A DNA stretch of 64,000 nt, from assembly GCA_905233445.1 (NCBI GenBank), contig CAJOEP010000004.1, positions 62,001 through 126,000 on the forward strand, in the 5' to 3' direction. The notes beneath the pieces are model-generated. The model was not told the DNA's origin and did not search any database. It saw only the letters and a list, made by a program, of their open reading frames with translations. Below, piece by piece: positions 12,089-23,097 of this stretch (positions within the stretch are counted from its first letter, which is position 1; each line of letters opens with the position of its first letter). This DNA is from an uncultured Bacteroidales bacterium. GTDB lineage: Bacteria > Bacteroidota > Bacteroidia > Bacteroidales > F082. A program made the position numbers and the translations under genes.

Positions 12089-13402
12089 TTACTTTAAAGT
12101 GAAATGCACTTCCACTTCGCCTTCATCCCTGTCGCGGCCAACCCATACATAATCCTCTTCTTGGAAATAGTCATCTTTTGTGCGTGCGAAACTGTTGTAA
12201 TGTCCTTCAAGCACATCCATATCGGTTCCTTCATAATAGAAGTGTAACTCACCAGTTTTGCTGCTGGGATTAAGATGAAGATCGTAGCTATAAAGTGGGA
12301 TGTGCTGCATTCTGACATGTGCATAAATGGTGTCGGTTTGCCAATTTCCATTAGGGTCGGGGTTATGTCCCATACCGTTGTAATCGTAGTTAACCAAACA
12401 CAGTTCGCAGTGGTCGTAAGGCAAGCTGAAGCCAGTAATCATGAACCAAACATAACGGTTGTTATAGTAATAAATGTCACCGTTCGGACCTTCTGTTGCG
12501 GCTGATCCCCAGAATGTGACAGTGTCGTTTGACTGTGTGACGTGCATGTCTTGGAATTCTCTGAACCAAATGTATTTCATTTCAGAAACTGTAAACTGAC
12601 CGCCGCCGTCGTATGACCATGTGCAGGTTCTGTCGGCTTCCATCTCGAAATTGAATCTCATCCAAGTAGCCTCATCGACTTGTAAATCACAAACATTCTG
12701 TGTCACCGCAACTGGCAAAATCACTTTTTCATCATCCGATGGATATTGTGTGTTAGCCACCCAGCAGTTGATAGTGCCTTGGCGTGGTGTGGTGTTACTG
12801 TTTATCGACACTCTGATTTCTACTTGATTGTTTTCAAGCACAGTCACATTGCACCAGCCGTGTGCTCCATCACCTAAAGAAGCACCATAATGGCTGTATT
12901 CACCTTTGTTTATTGTCACAATCTGCGAAGAAGCATCATAATTGAATGTGAGATTGTTAGGTGTCACTGATGGAGTGTCGCTACCACCACCTCCTCCGCC
13001 ACCTACAGCTTCCTGTCTGACAGATACCGTGAACCATTCTCCGTCTTCGTCATCAGGGTCGTTGGTGTTGGCTACCCAGATTCCAACGCTACATTCACGA
13101 GCTGTAGTGCCAGTGTTTGGGGTTGTGTTGATTTGTACCTTGCCTTGCGCTCTCAGGATTTCGACAGTGCACCAGCCTGCGCCTGCATCATCGACTATAG
13201 CACCGTAGAATTTGTATTTTCCGAGGTTTATTGTAACAATCTGACTGGAAGCATCATTGTCAAATGAGACTTCTTCAACTGATACTGAAGGAGTCACAGA
13301 TGCACTGCCTCCAGAGCTGCCACTGCTTTTGTCGCAGCTGCCCAAAACGAATGCTAATACTGGCATAAGCAGCCAAAATAATAATAGTTTTCTTGTTTTC
13401 AT
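12089..13402 (-). CDS. Lipoprotein with two BACON-like domains
   Basis: Lipobox LGSC; two repeats (SVEEVSFDNDASSQIVTINLGKYKFYGA / NLTFNYDASSQIVTINKGEYSHYGA); poly-Gly linker. Confidence 0.75.
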   Translation of the reverse strand: MKTRKLLLFWLLMPVLAFVLGSCDKSSGSSGGSASVTPSVSVEEVSFDNDASSQIVTINLGKYKFYGAIVDDAGAGWCTVEILRAQGKVQINTTPNTGTTARECSVGIWVANTNDPDDEDGEWFTVSVRQEAVGGGGGGGSDTPSVTPNNLTFNYDASSQIVTINKGEYSHYGASLGDGAHGWCNVTVLENNQVEIRVSINSNTTPRQGTINCWVANTQYPSDDEKVILPVAVTQNVCDLQVDEATWMRFNFEMEADRTCTWSYDGGGQFTVSEMKYIWFREFQDMHVTQSNDTVTFWGSAATEGPNGDIYYYNNRYVWFMITGFSLPYDHCELCLVNYDYNGMGHNPDPNGNWQTDTIYAHVRMQHIPLYSYDLHLNPSSKTGELHFYYEGTDMDVLEGHYNSFARTKDDYFQEEDYVWVGRDRDEGEVEVHFTLK

Positions 13403-13424
13403 GATTGTAATATTTAATTGTTAT

Positions 13425-14456
13425 TTATTTTCCGGAACGCACAGCACGTACTGAGGCACCTAAAATACGCGTTTGTTGGCTGTTAATATTACAGCCTCCC
13501 TCTCCACAGACGAAAACCCATGCATAATTAGGCACGTTTGTATAGAGTGCATTTGACCAATAATATCCGTAGAAGTTATCGTCATTCATAGACTCATTAT
13601 TAATATAACCGGCGAAAGGAATAAAAATGCTTTTTCCGTTAGAGCCAGTGTAACGTCTGCCACTTATGCCATTAATTTCGGCGTAATCGTGTGTTGTGTG
13701 ATCTTTCAACTCTTGCCATTCCTCTTTTGATGGAATTCTCGCCCCGCTTTCCATGTTTGCTTTTGCGGCGTCATCTTGCAGCTGGAGTTCTGTGAGGTTG
13801 TCGGTGAAGCCCTCCAAACCATCCATTTGACGAGAGCAGTATTTGATTAAATAATAACCTTCCCGACCATAAATGTCAACACCCCATGCTGCATGTCCGT
13901 ATGTAGACCATGTGAATGCCTCTTTAGTTGCAGTCTCACCCCAGGCAAAATAGTCGCCATAGTCTTCAGGCCTGCTGCCTCCAACGTTGTAAGCAGCCCA
14001 TAAGATGCCGCTTGGCAGACCGAGGTCAACCCATTTCTCGGTGGTGCCGCCACCTCCACCACCACCAGTTGCGCTCTGCTGAACAAGGACTGTGAACCAT
14101 TCTTCATCCTCGTCATTAGGATCGTTCGTTTTTGATACCCAGATTTGGACATGGCATTCACGCGCTATGCTACCTGTGTTAGGTGTTGTGGTGATTTTCA
14201 CTTTGCCTTGCGCTCTCAGGATTTCGACATCACACCAGTCAACTATTTCATCGATAAAAGCACCGAAGTATTTGTATCTTCCAAGGTTTATTGTAACAAT
14301 CTGACTGGAAGCCCCGTTGTCAAATGATACTTGATCGACTGATACCGACGGAGTCAACGATGCGCCGCCTCCTGAACTGCTGCTTTTGTCGCAGTTGTTA
14401 AAAACTAATGCCATAAACGGCACAAGCAGACAAAATAATAATGTTCTAGTTTTCAT
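13425..14456 (-). CDS. Lipoprotein with BACON-like domain plus FISUMP-type C-terminal domain; start re-assigned to MKTRTLLF
   Basis: N-terminal paralog of 12089-13402; WVDLGLPSGILWAAYNVGGSRPEDYGDYFAWGET. Confidence 0.75.
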   Translation of the reverse strand: MKTRTLLFCLLVPFMALVFNNCDKSSSSGGGASLTPSVSVDQVSFDNGASSQIVTINLGRYKYFGAFIDEIVDWCDVEILRAQGKVKITTTPNTGSIARECHVQIWVSKTNDPNDEDEEWFTVLVQQSATGGGGGGGTTEKWVDLGLPSGILWAAYNVGGSRPEDYGDYFAWGETATKEAFTWSTYGHAAWGVDIYGREGYYLIKYCSRQMDGLEGFTDNLTELQLQDDAAKANMESGARIPSKEEWQELKDHTTHDYAEINGISGRRYTGSNGKSIFIPFAGYINNESMNDDNFYGYYWSNALYTNVPNYAWVFVCGEGGCNINSQQTRILGASVRAVRSGK

Positions 14457-14549
14457 GATATAGAAATTGTTAATAAATACTATCGACACGATAAATAAGG
14501 CATGCAAATTTAGCCTAAAGCACTGAAACAGCCACTATTCAATACAAAA

Positions 14550-14583
14550 AAACGACTGACAAATTACACTTTGTCAGTCGTTT
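14550..14583. terminator. 14-bp hairpin downstream of the AraC-type gene, arm repeated a third time at ~14588
   Basis: AAACGACTGACAAA-TTACAC-TTTGTCAGTCGTTT. Confidence 0.6.
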
Positions 14584-14607
14584 GTATAAATTGTCAGTCA
14601 TTTTGGA

Positions 14608-16161
14608 CTATGATTTTGTCTGATTTTGCTTTACCCAATCCTTTGGAGTGGTGCCTGTGGCAGCCTTGAAAGCTCTGAAGAAAGACCTTTCGTTGGCGAA
14701 TCCCGATTCCAGTGCGACGGTGGCAATCTTCATGTCGGGCGACTGGCGCAGCAACTTCTTGGCATATTCTAGGCGATAGTCGTTAACGTTTTTGTGTGTT
14801 CCGAGAGCTTCTGCCAAATGGGAAACCTTCAAATCTTTGTTAAGATAGAGTTGCTTTGTCTCCATGAGCCCGGTTATGCGAGCCATCATTTCTTTTGAAG
14901 CGACATCTGGCTGTGACGCAGGCTTTGTCGGTTTGTGAATGCGTTTCGCAATAACCAAAAGTATCACTATAAACGCTAAGCTACATAATATCCACAGCCA
15001 AGCTGAATAGGTGTTTGTTTCTGATAAAGCTTTTCCGGTGCCGGTATGCAGCAGCCACACCGAGGCTAAAGGCGTGAAGTTGTCGTCTAGGATACCTCCT
15101 GTGATGATAAGGTCTCCGTCAGGGGTGAGTACTGGTGTGGCATCGCCGAAGTCTTGCAAAGGCTCGGTATAATATAAGGTGAGCGGCGCAGGATTTTTGT
15201 CATATTCCACTGCCACTACGTATGCGCGACTATCGGCATCTTTGCCAACAAGATATGCTTTATGGGCATTTCGGTCGGCTACGGCAACGCGGTTGTAATG
15301 TATTTTCCCCCATTCTGATGATGTAGGCACAGGCGAGGTGGTCGGCAAAAGCGAAAACACCGTGTCTTGGATATGGATGAAGGCCATTGCGCCGTCGTGA
15401 TTATAAGCCGCAATCAGATATGAATAATCGCCAGCCTCTTTATCGCCAATAAACGACTCATTAACATGGTTGTTTTGGTCGTAAGGCATTGGCATCCAGT
15501 CTTTTAGCACTGGCGAAACAAAAGGCTCGCCATATAGTCGGTCGACGGTGTCGCAAGGCTCGAAACGGCCGCGCCATACGGTACCGAAAGCCATCACATC
15601 GCCCTTGGAAATGGGCAGCAGATAAGGTGATGAGTGCCAGACTGCCACGTCTTTGACATGGTGGCAGAACCGTTGTCCGTCGAACATCTCGAAACAGTCA
15701 TTGCCTTTGTGGTTGCCGCAAATCAGCACATTGCCTTTGTCTAGCTCAATGCCTTGTGCAAAGGCTCTGTTTCGTTCGAGTGTGCCGAAGCCTTCAAAAG
15801 TATGATGTTCACGGTCGTAAATCTCAAGTTCGAAGCTCTGGCCTATGCCGAGGTTTCTCTCGTGACCGCCAGCGAGGAGCACACGCTTGCCACCGTCGAG
15901 CACCACCGCCATACCGTTGTCGTGCGTATAAACGGTCGGACTCTCGTGCCAGATGCCGTTTTTGAAGTATTCGGCTGTAGGTGTGAGCACGAAACCAGAG
16001 GTGTGTCCGCCAATAACAGTTAGCTCTCCGTCGGCATAAAACACATTGTGTCCGGCACGAGGCACATTCATGTCCGGCAGACGCTCGGCATCTAGGTTTT
16101 GAGCCGTCAGCACGGTGGCTGAAACCAGCAAAACCAATAGGATAATATATTTTTTAAGCAT
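14608..16161 (-). CDS. Kelch-like periplasmic domain + TM + C-terminal AraC-type HTH regulator
   Basis: Signal peptide, kelch-like repeats, TM (YSAWLWILCSLAFIVILLVIAKR), AraC C-terminus (KIATVALESGFANERSFFRAFKAATGTTPKDW). Confidence 0.75.
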   Translation of the reverse strand: MLKKYIILLVLLVSATVLTAQNLDAERLPDMNVPRAGHNVFYADGELTVIGGHTSGFVLTPTAEYFKNGIWHESPTVYTHDNGMAVVLDGGKRVLLAGGHERNLGIGQSFELEIYDREHHTFEGFGTLERNRAFAQGIELDKGNVLICGNHKGNDCFEMFDGQRFCHHVKDVAVWHSSPYLLPISKGDVMAFGTVWRGRFEPCDTVDRLYGEPFVSPVLKDWMPMPYDQNNHVNESFIGDKEAGDYSYLIAAYNHDGAMAFIHIQDTVFSLLPTTSPVPTSSEWGKIHYNRVAVADRNAHKAYLVGKDADSRAYVVAVEYDKNPAPLTLYYTEPLQDFGDATPVLTPDGDLIITGGILDDNFTPLASVWLLHTGTGKALSETNTYSAWLWILCSLAFIVILLVIAKRIHKPTKPASQPDVASKEMMARITGLMETKQLYLNKDLKVSHLAEALGTHKNVNDYRLEYAKKLLRQSPDMKIATVALESGFANERSFFRAFKAATGTTPKDWVKQNQTKS

Positions 16162-16188
16162 AATTATAAAGTAGCCAAGTTACAAAAA

Positions 16189-17115
16189 CTATAGCACAAT
16201 ATCGTCGTATTTTACCACAACATCCAAGCCTTTTTCATTAAAATACTCTTTAACCTCGTTTTCAGAAAGCTCCGTAGCCGCTAAGAAGAAGTCACCGCCC
16301 CATGCACCGAGTGACTTGATAACTCCTTGGAAATCAGGATATTGCGCTTTCAATGGCGGCTGTTCCAAAACTCGGCTCATGATGGCCTCGTGACGGGTGA
16401 GAAGGGAGCAAAACTCTTCAAAAGAAGTGACTCTCACCAGGCTCTCGGAAATATTTGAGATCTCAGAGACCTCATAAGAGAAATCCATCGTTTTTGCTCG
16501 CTCTTTAAACGATTTCACTTCTTTTCCAGAACTCTGCTTGTGTCCTTGGTAAACAAAATATAGTTTTTCAGAAAAAGCAGGCTTGAAATCTATTTCCTCA
16601 ACGACAGGCTCGCCGTTTATAAGCTGATAAGTTATTGGTTTTGAAGCTGTTGTGCAGGCGATGTCGTAGCCCGAACCACCCATGGTGCGCCTCAAAAGCT
16701 CGTATGGATTCACGTTTGCCCATTGCGATAGCAACGAAATCAGAGTGGAGCTGCTGCCGAGACCCCATTGCGAGTCGAACTCCAGACGGGTGGTGAAAAA
16801 ATAATCGTTTTTATCTTGTAAGATATTGGGATTCAATAACTTAATCTCTTGAAAAATCTTACAGAGGTTGTCGGCTTTCTCCATGTCGTCGGAGGCATGC
16901 ACCGTAAAGCCGAACTTGCTGAAGATGGCTGCAAACCAGAAACCGCGTGGCGTGTAGGAATCCCAATGTATCATTCCTTCCTGGATGTCGATGGTCTTCA
17001 CCTCGAGCGACTGCCCCAATTTCAATGGCAACGCAAAGGCTTTGGCACCTTGGAGAACAAGGTACTCGCCTGATAAAAGGAATTTACCGTTGGCGTGGAA
17101 TTTATTCATAATCAA
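16189..17115 (-). CDS. GYDIA-family GHMP kinase
   Basis: GGSGYDIACTTA, WGLGSSSTLISLL; ATGA overlap with HMG-CoA reductase gene. Confidence 0.88.
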   Translation of the reverse strand: MIMNKFHANGKFLLSGEYLVLQGAKAFALPLKLGQSLEVKTIDIQEGMIHWDSYTPRGFWFAAIFSKFGFTVHASDDMEKADNLCKIFQEIKLLNPNILQDKNDYFFTTRLEFDSQWGLGSSSTLISLLSQWANVNPYELLRRTMGGSGYDIACTTASKPITYQLINGEPVVEEIDFKPAFSEKLYFVYQGHKQSSGKEVKSFKERAKTMDFSYEVSEISNISESLVRVTSFEEFCSLLTRHEAIMSRVLEQPPLKAQYPDFQGVIKSLGAWGGDFFLAATELSENEVKEYFNEKGLDVVVKYDDIVL

Positions 17116-18428
17116 TGATTACGGAGGAATTCTTCTACTCCGGCGTACGTCACCGTGACATCTTTGAAATGTACTAGAGCCGCGGCTTTCTGTTCGTCGG
17201 TGGCGCCGAGCTGGTTCAGGATGTTGGCAAGGTGCATTTTCATATGGCCCTGCTGTATTCCTTTGGTAGTCAACGACTTGACGGCGGCGTAGTTGTTTGC
17301 CAGTCCCATGGTGGCTGCTATCATCATCAGTTCGGGTGCCGATGGATGTCCCAACAATTCCAATGATTCTTTTGCGAGAGGGTGGAGGCTTGTCAAACCT
17401 CCGATAGTGCCGAGCGCGATTGGCACTTCAAGCCAGAACTTGAACATCCCGTCTTTGATTTCGCACGAACTCAGCGATTCGTAATGTCCGTTGCGTGAGG
17501 CGTAAGCATGACCTGCTGCCTCTGTCGCGCGGAAGTCGTTGCCGGTGGCGATGACCACAGCGTCGATGCCGTTGTATATACCTTTGTTATGTGTTGTCGC
17601 ACGATATTCGTCGATGTGCGCAATATCGACCGCCTTTTTGAATTTCTCTGCAAATCCCTGACCGTCAAGGTGTTCGTCAACGCCATCGAGGTCATAAACT
17701 GGACATTCTACCCACACTTTCACGCGGCAGTTAGGGGTGTAGTTCGACAAAATCGCCATCACGATTTCGACATTTTCGCCGCGGCGCAGGAAATAATCCT
17801 GCAGGGTGTGTCCAAATGTCTCGAGGCATGAGTTGATGAAGTTAGCGCCCATCGAGTCGCAGGTGTTGAATGTGACGCGCAACTGATAGTAGTTGTCGAG
17901 CTTGTTGGTAAAGTCAACTAATTGAATATCAAGGATTCCGCCGCCGCGTTTCTCCATCTTGACGGTAATGTCTTTGGTGGAATTACGTAACACGATTTCA
18001 ATCTCGGGCATGAGGCTTTTTAGCGTCTCTTTGTCGCCTTTATAGCAGAAATGTAGTTGTCCAACCTTCTGAACGTCAATTACTTCTGAGTGGAATCCGC
18101 CACGGTCGCCCCAGAATTTCGCCGCCGCCGATGCCGCTGCCACTACGCTGCTCTCCTCGATGACCATCGGCACCATGTAAATCTTGCCGTTAATCAAAAT
18201 GTTGGGGGAGATACCATAAGGTATATGGAAATTAGAAATGGTGTTCTCGCTGAACTCGTCAAACTGCTTCTGCTTCTCACTGTCGGAATACCAAAAGCCT
18301 TTCAAAAGGGCAATAAATTCCCCCGGATTCTCAATATATTCTGAAACGGCCTTTAATTTGTCCTCTTTCAGAAGTTTCGAAAATCCTGCTTTGATGCGGT
18401 CGCGCTTCCTGGGTTTGTTTTCTTCCAT
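17112..18428 (-). CDS. mvaA: Hydroxymethylglutaryl-CoA reductase (class II/degradative type); start re-assigned to MEENK
   Basis: DSMGANFINSCLE, ATGNDFRATEAAGHAYA, LGTIGGLTSLHPLAKESLELLG. Confidence 0.9.
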   Translation of the reverse strand: MEENKPRKRDRIKAGFSKLLKEDKLKAVSEYIENPGEFIALLKGFWYSDSEKQKQFDEFSENTISNFHIPYGISPNILINGKIYMVPMVIEESSVVAAASAAAKFWGDRGGFHSEVIDVQKVGQLHFCYKGDKETLKSLMPEIEIVLRNSTKDITVKMEKRGGGILDIQLVDFTNKLDNYYQLRVTFNTCDSMGANFINSCLETFGHTLQDYFLRRGENVEIVMAILSNYTPNCRVKVWVECPVYDLDGVDEHLDGQGFAEKFKKAVDIAHIDEYRATTHNKGIYNGIDAVVIATGNDFRATEAAGHAYASRNGHYESLSSCEIKDGMFKFWLEVPIALGTIGGLTSLHPLAKESLELLGHPSAPELMMIAATMGLANNYAAVKSLTTKGIQQGHMKMHLANILNQLGATDEQKAAALVHFKDVTVTYAGVEEFLRNH

Positions 18429-18557
18429 ACGAGATGCAAAATTACAAAATCTCACGCAGAAATTACAGAAATAGCAGAATTTTTTTTAGTAAACTTGTAG
18501 TTTTGGTAAGATTTTTTTCATAATTTTGTATCTTAATATTAACTTAAATTATTCATT

Positions 18558-20087
18558 ATGAAAAAACTATTTACATTTATCTTTGCTATTGCATTGAGTC
18601 TCAATGTGTTTGCTCAATGCCCATTGACAACAGCTGTCGATTTCACAGCTACTGACTGCCATGGAACGGAAGTCCATTTGTTCGATATCCTTGATGGCGG
18701 ACAGTATGTCCTCATTGATTTCTTTTACACAACATGTGGACCTTGTCAGCAGGCCACTCCAAAAGTTGTTGAGTCGTACTATGCCATGGGTTGCAATATG
18801 TATGACGTTTTTTACATGGAGATTTCTCCTTCAGATGCTAATCAGGCTTGCCAAACCTGGGCTAACAATTATGGAGTTGAATATCCAACTATCGGCACTT
18901 CAAGCGGTGGCAATACAATATGCAACCAATATCAAATAGGGGCTTATCCTACTTTGATTCTCATCGCTCCAGACCGTTCCATCGTGATTCAGGACTTGTG
19001 GCCAATCAACAATGCGCAGAGTGTCATCTCGGCATTGGAAAACCATGGCATCGAGCAGCACGATTGCACTGCTCCAGTTGCCGATCCTGAGGTTACAATC
19101 ACCGTCGATCAGGTCATGGAAACAGAAGTCACAGCGACATTTACTCCAAACGATGAATGCGCCACATATTATTATATGATTGGAACTGCGGAAGAGTTTG
19201 CTGAGTGGATGGCGGCTGCAGGCCTCGAGCTTCCTGAATACCTGCAAACATATGGAATGCCAGGAGAATATGCCATTTCAAACACGTTCGCTGACCTTAT
19301 CCCAAATACTGATTACCTGATTTATGCTGTCCCGGCTGATGCTGACGGCAATCTTTATGAGTTGGCTCAAGAGTCGGTCACTACCATTCCGGGCGGTGGC
19401 GGCGAGATAATGCCTGATTTCACTGGCACTGACATCGATGGCAATATGATTAATCTCTATGAAATCCTCGACAATGGTCAGTATGTGCTTATCAATTTCT
19501 TCCTTACCGAGGATTCGTTTAGCGAGGACATTATGGGCGACATGATAGAAGCTTATCATATGTATGGCTGCAACGAACACGATGTGTTCTTTATGGAAAT
19601 AAGTCCAAATGGTGGTGACAATACCTGCCAAACTTGGGTTGAGACTTACGGAGTGGAGTATCCTACAATCAGTAGAGACGGCGGCGGCAACGACATAGCT
19701 CAAGCTGTGCCAGTGGCTATGTATCCGACAATCATGCTCATCCGTCCTGACCATACTTTCGCTCAAAGAGATATCTATCCTCCGACTCTTGAATACATGA
19801 TTATGTATATGACTGATGAGGGTATCCAACAATATGAATGTCCTGGCGCTTCAGTGGATGAAACCACTAAAGAAAGTGTTGCGATTTATCCTAATCCGGC
19901 TGACAATTTCGTGAGAATCAACTGCGAAAATAATGATAATGTGATGATATTCAATGCTATAGGTCAGAAGATTGCAGAAATTGAAACTGGTAATAATGAG
20001 TTGAATATCAACACCACAGATTACGAAAACGGTGTTTATTTCGTGAAGATTGACGAAAAAACCCAACGTTTCGTTGTAACACACTAA
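18558..20087 (+). CDS. Secreted protein with two thioredoxin-like domains and T9SS C-terminal sorting domain
   Basis: TTCGPCQQA motif in repeat 1; homologous repeat 2; C-terminus YPNPADNFVRI...NGVYFVKI. Confidence 0.85.
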   Translation: MKKLFTFIFAIALSLNVFAQCPLTTAVDFTATDCHGTEVHLFDILDGGQYVLIDFFYTTCGPCQQATPKVVESYYAMGCNMYDVFYMEISPSDANQACQTWANNYGVEYPTIGTSSGGNTICNQYQIGAYPTLILIAPDRSIVIQDLWPINNAQSVISALENHGIEQHDCTAPVADPEVTITVDQVMETEVTATFTPNDECATYYYMIGTAEEFAEWMAAAGLELPEYLQTYGMPGEYAISNTFADLIPNTDYLIYAVPADADGNLYELAQESVTTIPGGGGEIMPDFTGTDIDGNMINLYEILDNGQYVLINFFLTEDSFSEDIMGDMIEAYHMYGCNEHDVFFMEISPNGGDNTCQTWVETYGVEYPTISRDGGGNDIAQAVPVAMYPTIMLIRPDHTFAQRDIYPPTLEYMIMYMTDEGIQQYECPGASVDETTKESVAIYPNPADNFVRINCENNDNVMIFNAIGQKIAEIETGNNELNINTTDYENGVYFVKIDEKTQRFVVTH

Positions 20088-20088
20088 A

Positions 20089-20137
20089 CAGTTGACAGTT
20101 ACCAGTTACCAGTTGGCAGTTACTAGTTAGCAGTTAT
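20089..20137. repeat. Heptanucleotide tandem array, 7 units of ~CAGTTAC
   Basis: CAGTTGA CAGTTAC CAGTTAC CAGTTGG CAGTTAC TAGTTAG CAGTTAT read directly. Confidence 0.95.
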
Positions 20138-20148
20138 AATTTTTTAAA

Positions 20149-21405
20149 ATGAAAATATTAGTTTTAAGATCTTCTTTTCAGAGCGACGAATTCATCTGTA
20201 CAGAATATGCGGATTTGTTGGAATTGTTGAAAAACAAATGCAATGCCGAAATCACTATTCTCGGTGATGAATCCGTAGAGACGTTTCCTGAAACGTCTCC
20301 GAATAACGTTGATTTTGTGATGGTTGCGACCGGTGGTGTGGAAAATCTGTTCAAAAAATTATTTGATATGGAGACGTTTCAGGAAACGTCTCTACAGAAA
20401 AACATCAATTTGATTGCCGACGGGCGTAACAACTCATTGGCGGCAGCATTGGAAATCCTGACATATCTTGAAGAACAAGGCTACGAAGGAAATATCATAC
20501 ATGGCACAAACGCTGAGATTATTGACACCATCGTTGCCGACAATTCAAGAAATGTTACGACGATATCGAACAAGTTGCGCGGAACTCGCATTGGTCTGTT
20601 CGGCTATCCTTCCGATTGGCTGATTGCAAGCGGAGTCGATTACGATTATCTCCGCGATTATTTTGGTGTTGAATCTGTTTATATTGATTTACAACGACTT
20701 ATCGATGGGATAAAGACTGTCCCACAGTCTGAAGCCGAAAAGGTGGCACGTGATTTGGTTAAACGTTCCAAGTCGGTCAAAGAACCTGATGATAAAGACA
20801 TGATAGATGCTGCAAAGGCTTATCTCGTAATCAAGAAAATTTGTCAGGAAGAGCGATTGGATGCCATGACGATACGTTGTTTTGACATCGTAAAAGCTTG
20901 TAATACAACAAGTTGCTTGGCTTTGGCCTTGCTTAATGACGAGGGTATTGTTGCAGGTTGCGAGGGCGATATGCAGACTCTTCTCACGATGATTCTGGCA
21001 AAACGTTTGTGTGGTGAAGAGGCTTTCATGGCTAATCCGTCACAGCTGACTGACAGCACCACGATGTTCGCGCACTGCACTATTCCATTGAAAATGTGCG
21101 ACAACACCGTAATCCGTTCGCATTTCGAGTCGGGAATAGGCGTCGCGGTGCAGGGCGACATGCCACTGACCGATTATACCATCTTTAAGTGGGGCGGAAG
21201 ACAGCTCGATAAGTTCTTTGTAACCGAAGCGAAGGCAATAAAAAATGAGTACAGCAATCATTTTTGCCGTACTCAAATTACTCTCGATATCAATCTAAAG
21301 CCTTATCTCCTAAACCATCCGATTGGCAATCACCACGTCATCATCAAAGGGAAACATGCTGAAGAAATCAGGAGTTTTATGAGAGAGAATGGAATTGGGG
21401 AGTAG
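20149..21405 (+). CDS. L-fucose isomerase-like protein
   Basis: Overall pattern (IRCFDIVKACNTTSCLALALLNDEGIVAGCEGDMQTLLTM). Confidence 0.65.
   Translation: MKILVLRSSFQSDEFICTEYADLLELLKNKCNAEITILGDESVETFPETSPNNVDFVMVATGGVENLFKKLFDMETFQETSLQKNINLIADGRNNSLAAALEILTYLEEQGYEGNIIHGTNAEIIDTIVADNSRNVTTISNKLRGTRIGLFGYPSDWLIASGVDYDYLRDYFGVESVYIDLQRLIDGIKTVPQSEAEKVARDLVKRSKSVKEPDDKDMIDAAKAYLVIKKICQEERLDAMTIRCFDIVKACNTTSCLALALLNDEGIVAGCEGDMQTLLTMILAKRLCGEEAFMANPSQLTDSTTMFAHCTIPLKMCDNTVIRSHFESGIGVAVQGDMPLTDYTIFKWGGRQLDKFFVTEAKAIKNEYSNHFCRTQITLDINLKPYLLNHPIGNHHVIIKGKHAEEIRSFMRENGIGE
20275..20299 (+). repeat. Palindromic element copy 1 inside CDS
   Basis: GTAGAGACGTTTCCTGAAACGTCTC: 10-bp arms, 2-nt loop; exact reverse complement of 20371-20395. 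Confidence 0.95.
20371..20395 (-). repeat. Palindromic element copy 2 inside the same CDS, inverted
   Basis: GAGACGTTTCAGGAAACGTCTCTAC. Confidence 0.95.
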
Positions 21406-21430
21406 TTGGCAGTTGCCAGTTGGCAGTTAC
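21403..21430. repeat. Heptanucleotide tandem array, 4 units; supplies the upstream gene's stop codon
   Basis: TAGTTGG CAGTTGC CAGTTGG CAGTTAC. Confidence 0.95.
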
Positions 21431-21433
21431 TGA

Positions 21434-23089
<1,656 letters not shown>

Positions 23090-23097
23090 TTACGAAT

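Noticed and set aside
19278-19832. 184-aa minus-strand ORF inside the tandem-thioredoxin gene
   Set aside because: Antisense to a coherent secreted protein; no motif
20089-21430. Repeat arrays considered as CRISPR
   Set aside because: Units are 7 nt and directly adjacent with no spacers; no cas genes in the window
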